DNA from: CAZKGE01 sp964636405
GTDB lineage: Bacteria > Bacillota > Clostridia > Christensenellales > CAG-138
DNA length: 60,985 nt
Direction of reading: 5' to 3'
Assembly (NCBI GenBank): GCA_964636405.1
Contig: CAZWSI010000013.1
Location: 1 to 60,985 of the forward strand
Positions 44,513-52,144 of the stretch are shown here, piece after piece. Both the position numbers and the translations under genes were made by a program. A model generated the notes under the pieces. That model did no database searches. It saw nothing but the letters and a program-made list of their open reading frames with translations, and was not told where the DNA came from. Each line of letters starts with the position of its first letter. The first letter of the stretch is position 1.

Positions 44513-44619
44513 GCAAGTGGGGAGAGTCGACAGGTTCCCAGTACAGTCCATGGATAGTGTACCATACAAGGTGGGGGTTGTGTCCTGCTACATATTGTGA
44601 AAAAACTATGTATAATTTG

Positions 44620-45273
44620 TTAATCGTGTACGGGCGTATCGGAAATTGGAGGATATACGGCGGAACCGAGGGCTTTGCACGCGGCCAGCGCCTCGAGCGC
44701 CGTTGTGAGCGCAAGGGCGGCCTGATGGGCGGGCATGGAGGGCGTGCCCGCGTCCGCCTGCTCCGGCAGGCAGGGCACATGGATAAAGCCGCCGCGCATG
44801 CCGGGAAACGACTGCTTGATGCCGTGCAGCATGCAATACAGGACGTGGTTGCATACAAACGCGCCCGCAGAGTCCGACACGGCGGACGGAATGCCCGCGC
44901 TGCCGATGGCGGCCGCCAGCTCGTCTGCCGGGAGGCTCGCGGTATAGCGCGCGGGGCCGCCGGGCACAATGGGCGTTTCGCGCGGCTGCGCGCCGTCGTT
45001 GTCGGGGATGCGCGCATCGTCGAGATTGAAGGCAAAGCGCTCCGGCGTTACGCAAGCCCGGCCCGTGGCCTGCCCAACGGCAAGCGCCGCGTCCGGCTCA
45101 AGCAGGCGCATGCAGGCAAGCGCCTCGTTCCCTGCGCGCGCAAACGACACCGGCAGCGTGCGCGTGAAAATCTCCGCGCCGCCGATGCGCTCCGGCAATC
45201 GCTTAACGGCCTCCGCGCCCGCGTTTTGCCTTTCCCCGCCGAAGGGCTCGAAGGCGAAAACCAGAATCTTCAT
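44620..45273 (-). CDS. pcp: Pyroglutamyl-peptidase I
   Basis: This 217-residue cysteine peptidase removes N-terminal pyroglutamate. It begins KILVFAFEPFGG and shows the three catalytic regions: Glu in TPERFAFN, Cys in GAFVCNHVLY and His in GGFIHVPCLPEQ. Length is normal. The start overlaps the thiolase stop as ATGA, so it is cotranscribed with thiolase, a pairing without evident functional link. Confidence 0.94.
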   Translation of the reverse strand: MKILVFAFEPFGGERQNAGAEAVKRLPERIGGAEIFTRTLPVSFARAGNEALACMRLLEPDAALAVGQATGRACVTPERFAFNLDDARIPDNDGAQPRETPIVPGGPARYTASLPADELAAAIGSAGIPSAVSDSAGAFVCNHVLYCMLHGIKQSFPGMRGGFIHVPCLPEQADAGTPSMPAHQAALALTTALEALAACKALGSAVYPPISDTPVHD

Positions 45274-46448
45274 ACGCGTTCCACAATGGCGGAAACGCCC
45301 ATGCCGCCGCCGACGCAAAGGGTCGCAAGCCCGTAGCGCCCGAAGCTTCTTTGCAGCTCGTGCAAGAGCGTGACCAGAATGCGGCAGCCGGACGCGCCGA
45401 TGGGATGCCCAAGCGCAATGGCGCCGCCGTTAACGTTGAGCCGTTCTGCGGGGAGCGCAAGCTCCCGCTGCACCGCGATGCACTGGGCCGCAAAGGCCTC
45501 GTTGGCCTCGATACGATCCATATCGTCCACGGCAAGTCCCGCGCGGGAAAGCGCCATGCGCGTGGCGGGGATGGGGCCCAGGCCCATCAGCTCGGGCGCG
45601 ACGCCCGCCCAGCCGCCCGCAACGAACCGGGCCATGGGCGTAACCTTCAGCGCCCGCGCCTTTTCCGCGGAAAGCACGACTACGGCCGCCGCGCCGTCGT
45701 TGATGCCCGAGGCGTTGGCCGCCGTCACGGTTCCGTCCTCCAAAAAGGCGGGCGCAAGGCGCGCGATGCTCTCCGCCGTTACCCCCGGCCTCGGCGCTTC
45801 GTCCGCCGCGACGAGCACGGTTTCCTTCTTCTGCTTGACCGGCACGGGCACGATCTCGGAAGCAAAGCGGCCTTCTCGCTGCGCGCGCTCGCACTTTTGC
45901 TGGCTTTCGGCCGCGAACGCGTCCTGCATGGCGCGGGTAATGCCGTACGCCTTGGCGACGTTCTCCGCCGTCACGCCCATGTGGTAATCGTAAAAGCTTT
46001 CCCACAGTCCGTCGCGGATCATGGTGTCCACAAGCGCGCCGTCGTTCATGCGGTAGCCGAAGCGCGCCTTGGTAAGCGCGTAGGGCGCGCCGCTCATGCT
46101 CTCCATGCCGCCCGCGACGATCACCTCCGCCTCGCCCGCTTCGATGAGGGAGGCGGCGAGCGTGACCGCGCGCAGGCCCGAGCCGCACACGTTGTTGAGC
46201 GTCATGGCGGGCGTTTCCACCGGCACGCCCGCAGCCACCGCCACCTGCCGCGCGATATTCTGGCCCTGCGCGGTTTGCAGCACGCACCCAAGCAGTACCT
46301 CGTCCACGGCTGCCGGCGGCACGTCGGCGCGGCGCAGCGCCTCCCGCACGACGATGCTTCCAAGCTCCTTTGCGCTCACGCCCGAAAGCGCGCCGCCCAG
46401 CTTACCCACAGCGGTTCTGCACGCGCCCGCGATTACGATCTCCCGCAT
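45270..46448 (-). CDS. Acetyl-CoA acetyltransferase (thiolase)
   Basis: This 392-residue thiolase condenses two acetyl-CoA to acetoacetyl-CoA or cleaves it. The acylation cysteine is C88 in LNNVCGSGLRAV. The NVNGGAIALGHPIGASG histidine motif and the second cysteine motif LCVGGGMG are present. Start 46448 (MREIVIAGACRT) has GGAGGG about 11 bases upstream. No crotonase, 3-hydroxybutyryl-CoA dehydrogenase or CoA-transferase is adjacent, so the pathway (butyrate or other) cannot be decided here. Confidence 0.94.
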   Translation of the reverse strand: MREIVIAGACRTAVGKLGGALSGVSAKELGSIVVREALRRADVPPAAVDEVLLGCVLQTAQGQNIARQVAVAAGVPVETPAMTLNNVCGSGLRAVTLAASLIEAGEAEVIVAGGMESMSGAPYALTKARFGYRMNDGALVDTMIRDGLWESFYDYHMGVTAENVAKAYGITRAMQDAFAAESQQKCERAQREGRFASEIVPVPVKQKKETVLVAADEAPRPGVTAESIARLAPAFLEDGTVTAANASGINDGAAAVVVLSAEKARALKVTPMARFVAGGWAGVAPELMGLGPIPATRMALSRAGLAVDDMDRIEANEAFAAQCIAVQRELALPAERLNVNGGAIALGHPIGASGCRILVTLLHELQRSFGRYGLATLCVGGGMGVSAIVERV

Positions 46449-46478
46449 GATTACGACCACCCTCCGCTCTCCGCACGC

Positions 46479-46542
46479 AAAAACGCCGCGCGCTGGCAAT
46501 ATTCACTAGGAATATCATGCCGTGCGGCGGCGCTTTTGTCAA
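46479..46542 (-). terminator. HEPN operon terminator overlapping the thiolase promoter
   Basis: On the minus strand a long hairpin (outer CGCCG/CGGCG, inner GGCA-ATATTC/GAATAT-TGCC) is followed by TTTTT at 46479-46483. The same stretch contains a perfect TTGACA (46537-46542) and a weak -10 CATGAT (46514-46519) that may drive thiolase. The terminator of one operon thus overlaps the promoter of the next. Confidence 0.65.
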
Positions 46543-46605
46543 TTATTCTTTTGCCAAAGCCTGACGACGCGACAAGGGGCCGGGCCGGAGCGTGTCCGCT
46601 TTGCC

Positions 46606-47067
46606 TTACGTGGCCGGAATGGCCGGGATGGCTACCTCGGGCTGGAAGCTGCGCAGCCACGCGATAAAATCGCGCGTGCGCGCCGTGAGTCCCAGCGCCA
46701 GCTTTTCGTCGATAAAGCGGCTCGTGATATTCCGATAGCTGAAGGGATAATCGGAAAGATAATAGAACATCACGTCCACAAGAAAATCCTCGCACGCGTC
46801 GCGGCGCAGCAAAAAGCGTTCCTGATCGGCAGCGCGCAAAAACGCCTCGCTGGTTACGATCTTCTTAAAAAGGAAATTGACGTTGTGTGTTTTGGGCGGC
46901 TCCGCATCCATATAATATACGTACATGCCCTTGAGCTGCCGCTCGCTGGCCTGCTGGCACAGGTACGCCACGTACACCCAGCGCCTGCCCGCAATCAGCG
47001 CGTCGATCGTGCCGGCGTCATAGTCGGAAAGCATGAGCCAATAGCCGTATTTTTCAAGCTTGTTCAT
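46606..47067 (-). CDS. HEPN-domain protein
   Basis: This 153-residue all-helical protein fits the HEPN family (PF05168-type): YLCQQASERQLKGMYVYYMD and the PPKTHNVNFLFKKI segment are typical. The family is often the partner of MNT nucleotidyltransferases. The R-x4-6-H motif of toxic HEPN RNases is not present, so RNase activity is doubtful. Its start overlaps the cupin-HD-GYP stop by 14 bases. It is the last gene of the riboswitch-controlled operon, and the MNT gene lies one gene upstream rather than adjacent. Confidence 0.8.
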   Translation of the reverse strand: MNKLEKYGYWLMLSDYDAGTIDALIAGRRWVYVAYLCQQASERQLKGMYVYYMDAEPPKTHNVNFLFKKIVTSEAFLRAADQERFLLRRDACEDFLVDVMFYYLSDYPFSYRNITSRFIDEKLALGLTARTRDFIAWLRSFQPEVAIPAIPAT

Positions 47068-47992
47068 CGGTGCCTCCTTCCGCAAGCCTTTGTATTTCGC
47101 CGCTGCGCACGAGCTCGCGCAGCACCAGCGTGATGCGTCGGTCAAATTGTTCGTCCAGGGAATACAGCGCCTCGGCGGACTCGGCATAGCTCTTGACCCG
47201 GTTGTAGCCGCGCACGGTGGTCATCGCGTCGAACACATCCGCCACCGCCACAATGCGCGCGGCAAAGCTGATATCGTCCACCGCGTAGCCGCGCGGGTAG
47301 CCGCTGCCGTCCAGCCGTTCGTGATGGCTTCCGGCAATCTCCGCCACGGCTTCGCCAAAATAGGAGCCTAAAAGGCGCGCGCTGTCGATGGGGTGGCGAT
47401 AGATGGCGCGCATCTCTTCACGCTCCAGTTTGCCCTTTTTTTTGAGAATCTCGTCGGGCACGAAGCACTTGCCCACATCGTGAAAAAGGGAAGCGATCAG
47501 GATATCGTCGATGGTTACGTTCCCGCACTCGGCCTTGAGCGCGTCGTACAGGCGGTGGGAATAGTGCATCACGTTGGCGCTGTGCCGGTAGGTGTAGTGA
47601 TCCTTCTCGTTGATGCGCAAAAGGAGCTGCTTGAGGCTGTCCTGAAAATGCTGAACGGAATCGAATATGGGGCAGGTCGTAACGTAAATGAGCTCCGTGG
47701 CGGCGCTGGCCTTGACAGGGATATCGCCGCCAAGGCCCTGAATATAGAAGGAATCGCCGGAAACAAGGCGAAAGGGGCCGTCGTCCAGCGCAAGCTCGAT
47801 GCCGCCCTTGTGCACAAAGAAAAACTCGATGGCGGCAGGGTCTTCGGCAGGGCAGAGCCAGATTACGTCCCCGATCTCGATTTGCATGCGCATGATCTCC
47901 ATATTGCCCTGCTTGGCCAGAAGATCATACACGGCGCTGGATTCCGGCGACGGGCCCTTTGTGCCGCCGGGATTGAAATAGATGCCCTCCAT
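47054..47992 (-). CDS. Cytosolic cupin-HD-GYP phosphodiesterase
   Basis: This 312-residue protein has an N-terminal cupin-like beta domain (about 1-110, IGDVIWLCP, GGIELALDDGPFRLVSGDS, like AraC-type sensor barrels) and a C-terminal HD-GYP domain. The latter shows YRHSANVMHYS, FHDVGKCFVP, YRHPIDSARLL, SHHERLDGSGYP and VADVFDAM, so it should be an active cyclic di-GMP phosphodiesterase. It lacks membrane segments. The cupin part may bind a small molecule to control activity. It sits between MNT and HEPN genes in an operon with a cyclic di-GMP-I riboswitch, which suggests feedback. Confidence 0.9.
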   Translation of the reverse strand: MEGIYFNPGGTKGPSPESSAVYDLLAKQGNMEIMRMQIEIGDVIWLCPAEDPAAIEFFFVHKGGIELALDDGPFRLVSGDSFYIQGLGGDIPVKASAATELIYVTTCPIFDSVQHFQDSLKQLLLRINEKDHYTYRHSANVMHYSHRLYDALKAECGNVTIDDILIASLFHDVGKCFVPDEILKKKGKLEREEMRAIYRHPIDSARLLGSYFGEAVAEIAGSHHERLDGSGYPRGYAVDDISFAARIVAVADVFDAMTTVRGYNRVKSYAESAEALYSLDEQFDRRITLVLRELVRSGEIQRLAEGGTDEQA

Positions 47993-48061
47993 ACCAGCCT
48001 CCTCAGAACCGTTTTTCCCGCGCGCCGGGCCAGCGTTTCCCTATGGGCCGCGTGTTTTCGC

Positions 48062-48403
48062 TCAGGCGGGATACAGCTCGATTCCGAACGTATCGATTTC
48101 CTCAATGATGCCGCAGGGCTCGAGCAGCTCAAAGGCGTGGAAGGCTTGCACCTGAATGTCGAGCTCCGCGTTTACGCAGATTTTGTTCAGCGCCCGATAT
48201 TCGTCGAGAAGGCAAGGCTTTGTGCTGTCAAAAAAGACAGCCAGGTCCAAATCGCTTTCGTCCGATTGCGTTCCCTTTGCATAGGAGCCGTACAGCACCA
48301 CCCGATCTACGCCCGATAAGCGCGCGATGCGATCCAAAATCGTGCTCAGCAAGCCGTGATAGGGCTCCAGGGCGCCAATCGGTCTGTCGGAAACGGAAAC
48401 CAT
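48062..48403 (-). CDS. MNT-family nucleotidyltransferase
   Basis: This 113-residue protein has the minimal nucleotidyltransferase signature VVLYGSYAKGTQSDESDLDL: Gly-Ser followed by Asp-x-Asp that binds metal and NTP. Such proteins often AMPylate or otherwise modify HEPN partners as antitoxins. GAGGG lies upstream with good spacing, and only 10 bases separate it from the secreted protein stop. A gap of 69 bases leads to the HD-GYP gene. Pairing with the HEPN gene two positions downstream is inference from context. Confidence 0.88.
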   Translation of the reverse strand: MVSVSDRPIGALEPYHGLLSTILDRIARLSGVDRVVLYGSYAKGTQSDESDLDLAVFFDSTKPCLLDEYRALNKICVNAELDIQVQAFHAFELLEPCGIIEEIDTFGIELYPA

Positions 48404-48413
48404 CCGATCACCC

Positions 48414-48860
48414 TCAGTATATCCGAATCACTTTCATCGGGTCGATGAGCACATACTGTCCGTCAATATAATACTCCGTGTATTCGCACACGACCGTCGC
48501 CCCAAGGCGCTTTGCCTCGGCCATGATGCGCGCCACGATAGCGTCCACCCTTCTTTGCAGCTGCGGCACGTCATTTTGCGGCGTGAGCTGGGCAAACCAA
48601 ACAAGCAGCGCAATCTCCATGTTTGCCAGCGCGACCTTGCGCTCCAGCGCGTCGAGCTCGTGCTCCCGGTTCCAGTCGGTTCCGCCGCATACGTAGATTC
48701 GCATGCTGCGCGCGCCGCCGTGCGCGCTGCGAGAGGCATATGAGTATTCGTACGCGCCGAACGCCTGCGCACCGTCGTCGCCCATTGCGCTCGCCGCGCG
48801 GGGAAGCAGCATCAAAACGCACAAAACCGCCATCACTGCACCGATCATCCGCTTGAACAT
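48414..48860 (-). CDS. Secreted protein of unknown function
   Basis: This 148-residue protein has a clear signal peptide (MFKRMIGAVMAVLCVLMLLPRAASA split at AxA, mature from about residue 26). I do not recognise a family. The mature part has AYEYSYASRSAHGGARSMRI, a central helix rich in Leu and Ala, and ends CEYTEYYIDGQYVLIDPMKV. Two cysteines remain in the mature chain (one in YVCGGTDW, one in VVCEYTEYY). The start 48860 has GGGGGAAAG upstream. It is the first gene behind the cyclic di-GMP riboswitch, so its output is probably tied to surface or motility state. Confidence 0.8.
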   Translation of the reverse strand: MFKRMIGAVMAVLCVLMLLPRAASAMGDDGAQAFGAYEYSYASRSAHGGARSMRIYVCGGTDWNREHELDALERKVALANMEIALLVWFAQLTPQNDVPQLQRRVDAIVARIMAEAKRLGATVVCEYTEYYIDGQYVLIDPMKVIRIY

Positions 48861-48921
48861 GAATCTTTCCCCCCAGAAATGTATTTTTGGAGAGGAGTAT
48901 TCACGAATAAGCCGGGCAAAC

Positions 48922-48955
48922 AAAAAAGCAGCTGCCAATTTGTTTGCCAAGCTGC
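48922..48955 (-). terminator. Expression-platform terminator of the cyclic di-GMP riboswitch
   Basis: On the minus strand GCAGCT and AGCTGC form a six-base-pair stem with a loop of about 16 bases, followed by TTTTTT. It lies about 50 bases after the aptamer and about 60 bases before the first gene, the position expected for a transcription-terminating switch. Whether ligand turns it on or off cannot be told by eye. Confidence 0.65.
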
Positions 48956-49002
48956 CTGAAATGCCTACCTCCAACGCGGAAACCAGCGCGGGCGTATACA
49001 AT

Positions 49003-49090
49003 TTTCGGCAACTGGCTGCCTTGGGCGTTTCCGCCGGTAGGCCCTTTAGTTTCGCGTCGCCCGCTTTCACGGGTTTTGCCTTTTTCGTGG
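49003..49090 (-). promoter_or_regulatory. Cyclic di-GMP-I riboswitch (GEMM-I)
   Basis: Read on the minus strand the RNA shows GGCAAAACC (49072-49080) and a stem CCCG-TGAAAG-CGGG with the GAAA tetraloop (49060-49073). GACGCGAAAC and then GGGCCTACC follow (to about 49035), then a second hairpin GGCG-GAAA-CGCC (49024-49035), AAGGCAGCC (49014-49022) and TTGCCG (49006-49011). Order and sequence match the GEMM-I consensus (AAAGGCAAACC, GGGACGCAAAGCC, GGCCUA, UAGGUAGC, GGUUACCG). It controls the secreted protein-MNT-HD-GYP-HEPN operon. Confidence 0.87.
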
Positions 49091-49112
49091 GGATAACTCC
49101 TTATCCATCCTG

Positions 49113-49141
49113 AAAATACCATACCCCTGCCGCCTTGTCAA
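49113..49141 (-). promoter_or_regulatory. Promoter of the riboswitch operon
   Basis: Minus-strand TTGACA (49136-49141), 17-base spacer, TATTTT (49113-49118). Transcription should start near 49106, just before the aptamer. Confidence 0.75.
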
Positions 49142-49346
49142 GGATTAACGGAAAAAATGGTCGAAAGATGAAATGTTACATAATTATGCGCGGCGTTCCA
49201 TCGCAAGAGCGCCCGGCGTGCATTCCCGGCAAGGCGAAACGCAAGCTTCGCGCATGCACAATAACGGTCATTTTATGCATACATTGCCGCGCGCGGGGAG
49301 CCGTCCGATCGAACGGACGGCGGCCATGCCGGGGTATCCCAAAGAG
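49142..49346. other. Intergenic region after the DUF853 gene
   Basis: No gene seen. It contains a perfect hairpin GCCGTCCG-ATCGAA-CGGACGGC (49300-49321) about 25 bases beyond the stop of the minus-strand DUF853 ATPase gene, likely its terminator or RNA end, although there is no T-run. Confidence 0.45.
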
Positions 49347-50915
49347 CTAGCTTTTCAGCAGCCCCAGCAGGCCGCGCGCAAGCTTGCGCCCAAGCGAGCG
49401 GCTGATGGTATTGAGCGCGGAGTCGGCGGCTTTTTCCGCATAGGTTTTTTTCTTGCGGCCGGTTGTCTTTTCCGCTTTCGGCTTGGCCGCCGCCTCATCC
49501 CCCCGCGCGGGCCTTGCCGCGCCGCCGGAGGCGGAATTTTTTGATTGGCTTGCGTAACGCGTCAGCGTATCGCGCGGATCCCGCGTCTGACGCGGCTCTG
49601 TTTGGCCGACCCCGCCCTGCGCAACGCTCTGTGGAGCTTCGCTCGCCGTGAGCGTTTCGTAGGCCGAGACGCGATCCACTGACGTGTCGTATTTTCCGTA
49701 AAGGCCGCCGGCCTCGATTTCGTTTCGTCTGCGCTCCTCCTCAATGCCGCCCATGCGGGATTGCGGCGGCAGCACCATGGCGCGCTCCACCATGCCCGGA
49801 CTGCCTCGCTCGTCGAGGAAGGAGCACAGCGCCTCGCCCGTGCCGAGCGCGGTAATGACCTCGGCCGTGTCGAAGGCGGGGTTTGCGCGGAAGCTCTCCG
49901 CCGCCGTGCGCACGGCGCGTTGCTCGGCGGGCGTATAGGCGCGCAGCGCGTGCTGCACGCGGTTGCCAAGCTGTGCGAGCACCGAGTCGGGCAGATCGGC
50001 GGGGCTTTGGGTAATAAAGTACACGCCCACGCCCTTGGAGCGAATGAGCTTGACGACCTGCTCGATCTTCTGCACAAGCGCCTTGGGCGCGTCGGAAAAG
50101 AGCAGATGCGCTTCGTCGAAGAAAAAGACAATCTCCGGCTTCTTTTGATCGCCCACCTCGGGCAGACGCTCGAACAGCTCGGAAAGGAGCCACAGGAGGA
50201 AGGTCGCGTACAGCAGGGGGCTTTGGAACAGCTCCACACAGTGCAGAATGTTGATCGTCCCGAGCCCGTTTTCGTCGCGCGTCATCCAGTCGCCGATATC
50301 CAGCGCAGGCTCGCCGAAAAACACGTCGCCGCCCGCGTCCTCCAGCGTGAGCAGCGCGCGCTGAATCGCGCCCACGCTCTGACGGGAGACGTTGCCGTAT
50401 TGCAGACAGTATTCCGCGCCCTGCTCGCCGACATAGCGGAGCATGGCGCGCAGATCCTTCATGTCGATGAGCAGCAGCCCGCGTTCGTCCGCCACCCGGA
50501 ACACGATGTTGAGCACGCCCTCCTGCACGGGCGTAAGGTTGAGCAGGCGCGAAAGCAGCAAGGGCCCCATTTCCGAAACGGTCGTGCGCACGGGATGCCC
50601 ATTTTTGCCGTACACGTCCCAAAAGCGCGTGGGAAACGCGCGGAAGGGGAAATCCGCAATGCCGAGCTTTGCAAGGCGCTTTTGAAGGCCTTCGCCGTTT
50701 TCGCCCGGGCGGCACATGCCCGCCAGGTCGCCCTTGATATCCGCGAGAAACACCGGCACGCCCAGCGCCGAAAAGGATTCGGCCATCACCTTGAGCGTAA
50801 TCGTCTTGCCCGTGCCGGTCGCGCCCGCGATCAGGCCGTGGCGGTTGGCCATGTCGGGCAGCAGAAAAACGGGCTGCTCGCCCTTGGCAATGAGGAGCTT
50901 TTGATCACACAGCAT
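49347..50915 (-). CDS. DUF853/HerA-like ATPase (YjgR family)
   Basis: This 522-residue P-loop ATPase has Walker A GATGTGKT near 32-39 and Walker B IVFFFDEAHLLF near 262-273, with FITQSPADLPDSVLAQLGNR as the arginine-finger/sensor region. The family is the HerA/FtsK-related DUF853 group represented by E. coli YjgR, function unknown. The C-terminal 120 residues are low-complexity and basic (KAEKTTGRKKKT). It stands alone with its own promoter, so context gives no clue. Confidence 0.9.
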   Translation of the reverse strand: MLCDQKLLIAKGEQPVFLLPDMANRHGLIAGATGTGKTITLKVMAESFSALGVPVFLADIKGDLAGMCRPGENGEGLQKRLAKLGIADFPFRAFPTRFWDVYGKNGHPVRTTVSEMGPLLLSRLLNLTPVQEGVLNIVFRVADERGLLLIDMKDLRAMLRYVGEQGAEYCLQYGNVSRQSVGAIQRALLTLEDAGGDVFFGEPALDIGDWMTRDENGLGTINILHCVELFQSPLLYATFLLWLLSELFERLPEVGDQKKPEIVFFFDEAHLLFSDAPKALVQKIEQVVKLIRSKGVGVYFITQSPADLPDSVLAQLGNRVQHALRAYTPAEQRAVRTAAESFRANPAFDTAEVITALGTGEALCSFLDERGSPGMVERAMVLPPQSRMGGIEEERRRNEIEAGGLYGKYDTSVDRVSAYETLTASEAPQSVAQGGVGQTEPRQTRDPRDTLTRYASQSKNSASGGAARPARGDEAAAKPKAEKTTGRKKKTYAEKAADSALNTISRSLGRKLARGLLGLLKS

Positions 50916-50946
50916 ATCGTAAATCCCCTGATTCTATATAGAATTC

Positions 50947-50975
50947 ACATTACCCCAATTCCCGCGTGCTGTCAA
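50947..50975 (-). promoter_or_regulatory. Promoter of the DUF853 gene
   Basis: Minus-strand TTGACA (50970-50975), 17-base spacer, TAATGT (50947-50952). A palindrome ATTCTATATAGAAT lies just downstream at the expected transcription start, a possible operator. Confidence 0.7.
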
Positions 50976-51014
50976 CCCATGCCCTGCCCACGCGCTGGGC
51001 TGGCCCGGCAAAGC

Positions 51015-51047
51015 AAAAAACCGCCTCCCTTGCGGGAAAGCGGTTTA
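51015..51047 (-). terminator. Terminator of the sigma/anti-sigma operon
   Basis: Minus-strand stem AAACCGC/GCGGTTT with an inner CCC/GGG pair, followed by TTTTTT. Confidence 0.85.
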
Positions 51048-51097
51048 TGGAAGGCTTACAATACGGGTGATGCATAGGCGGTTTTCAGCGCCGCCCA

Positions 51098-52144
51098 TCA
51101 GTTTGCGGAGGGGAGCGGGAAGGTCACGCGCCAGTCCCCGTCGGTGCGGGAGGCGGCGGCGTAAAAATCGCCGTAGAGCGCGCAGCCCTGCAGCGCCTCG
51201 GGGGAAACATCAAGCACATAATCCACATAATCCGCGCGCTCGCCCGTGGCGCGGTCATACCAGCCAAAATAGAGGATATCGAGGTTCGTGCGCGCGCCGT
51301 CCGGCGTAAGCGTATACAAAAACGCGTGATCGTCGAGCTCTCCCCGGCCCGGGATATAGAGCTGGATGTGCAGCTTGCCGTCGATATAGCCCATGGCGCT
51401 CACGGAAAAGCCCTCGCAGGGCGTGCAGAGGGTTTCACCGGGCAGGAGCACGGAGCCGCCGTCCGGGATATCCTCCCCGTTGTCAAGGCCCGAATAGCCG
51501 CTGAATTCGACCCTCTGTGTGCGCGGCTCTGCTTGCGCGTTAGACCAGTCGAGCGCAAGCGGCACAGCCAGGCTTTCGCGCTTGCCGCTGATAAAGCAGC
51601 CGACCGAGAAGGTCATCTTATCGCCTGGAATCTTGCGCCCGTCCCACGCGGTTAGCTGGGCAAGGAAGGTGACGGTTCTCGTTTCGGCATCGTAAGCAAC
51701 GCGGCTGCAACTTCCGCTCGCGTCGAAGGGGATGCGGATCTCCCAACTGTCGTAGAGGTCCGTCGTTTCGTCGATGCGCTCGCCCGTCAGATCCCGCATG
51801 GTCAGGTAAACCTCGGCCGTGCTGCCGTGCACACTGGCGGCCACCACCTCCATGCGGACGCCGTTATCCTCACAGGCTTCCTGCACGGGCACAAAGAACT
51901 GCGCGATTGTAGGGGAAACCGCGTACATGAGGTTGTAAATGGAGGGCAAGCCGGCCGCGAGCGCGGGGGCCGCAAAAAGCAGCGCCAGCGCCAGCGCCGC
52001 CGCAATCGCCGCCCGCCGCAAGGTACGCATGCGCGGTTTTGCGCCGCGCACCCGGCTTTGCGCGGCCGCCTGCACGCGCAAAACCAGCGCCGCCTCGGGC
52101 TGGATGCGTTCGTTCATGCTGCGGTAAAGGGTTTCGTTAAACAT
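51098..52144 (-). CDS. DUF4179-type anti-sigma factor
   Basis: This 348-residue protein has a short cytoplasmic part (1-45, IQPEAALVLRVQAAAQS), one membrane helix (AAIAAALALALLFAAPALAAG) and a large extracellular domain that matches the DUF4179 pattern of Firmicute anti-sigma factors. It overlaps the ECF sigma gene by 8 bases. The cytoplasmic part should hold the sigma factor until an outside signal arrives; the signal is unknown. No protease gene is adjacent. Confidence 0.85.
   Translation of the reverse strand: MFNETLYRSMNERIQPEAALVLRVQAAAQSRVRGAKPRMRTLRRAAIAAALALALLFAAPALAAGLPSIYNLMYAVSPTIAQFFVPVQEACEDNGVRMEVVAASVHGSTAEVYLTMRDLTGERIDETTDLYDSWEIRIPFDASGSCSRVAYDAETRTVTFLAQLTAWDGRKIPGDKMTFSVGCFISGKRESLAVPLALDWSNAQAEPRTQRVEFSGYSGLDNGEDIPDGGSVLLPGETLCTPCEGFSVSAMGYIDGKLHIQLYIPGRGELDDHAFLYTLTPDGARTNLDILYFGWYDRATGERADYVDYVLDVSPEALQGCALYGDFYAAASRTDGDWRVTFPLPSAN

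Noticed and set aside
46606..48403. Classical HEPN-MNT toxin-antitoxin locus
   Set aside because: Not called as such because the two genes are not adjacent and the HEPN lacks the R-x4-6-H RNase motif.
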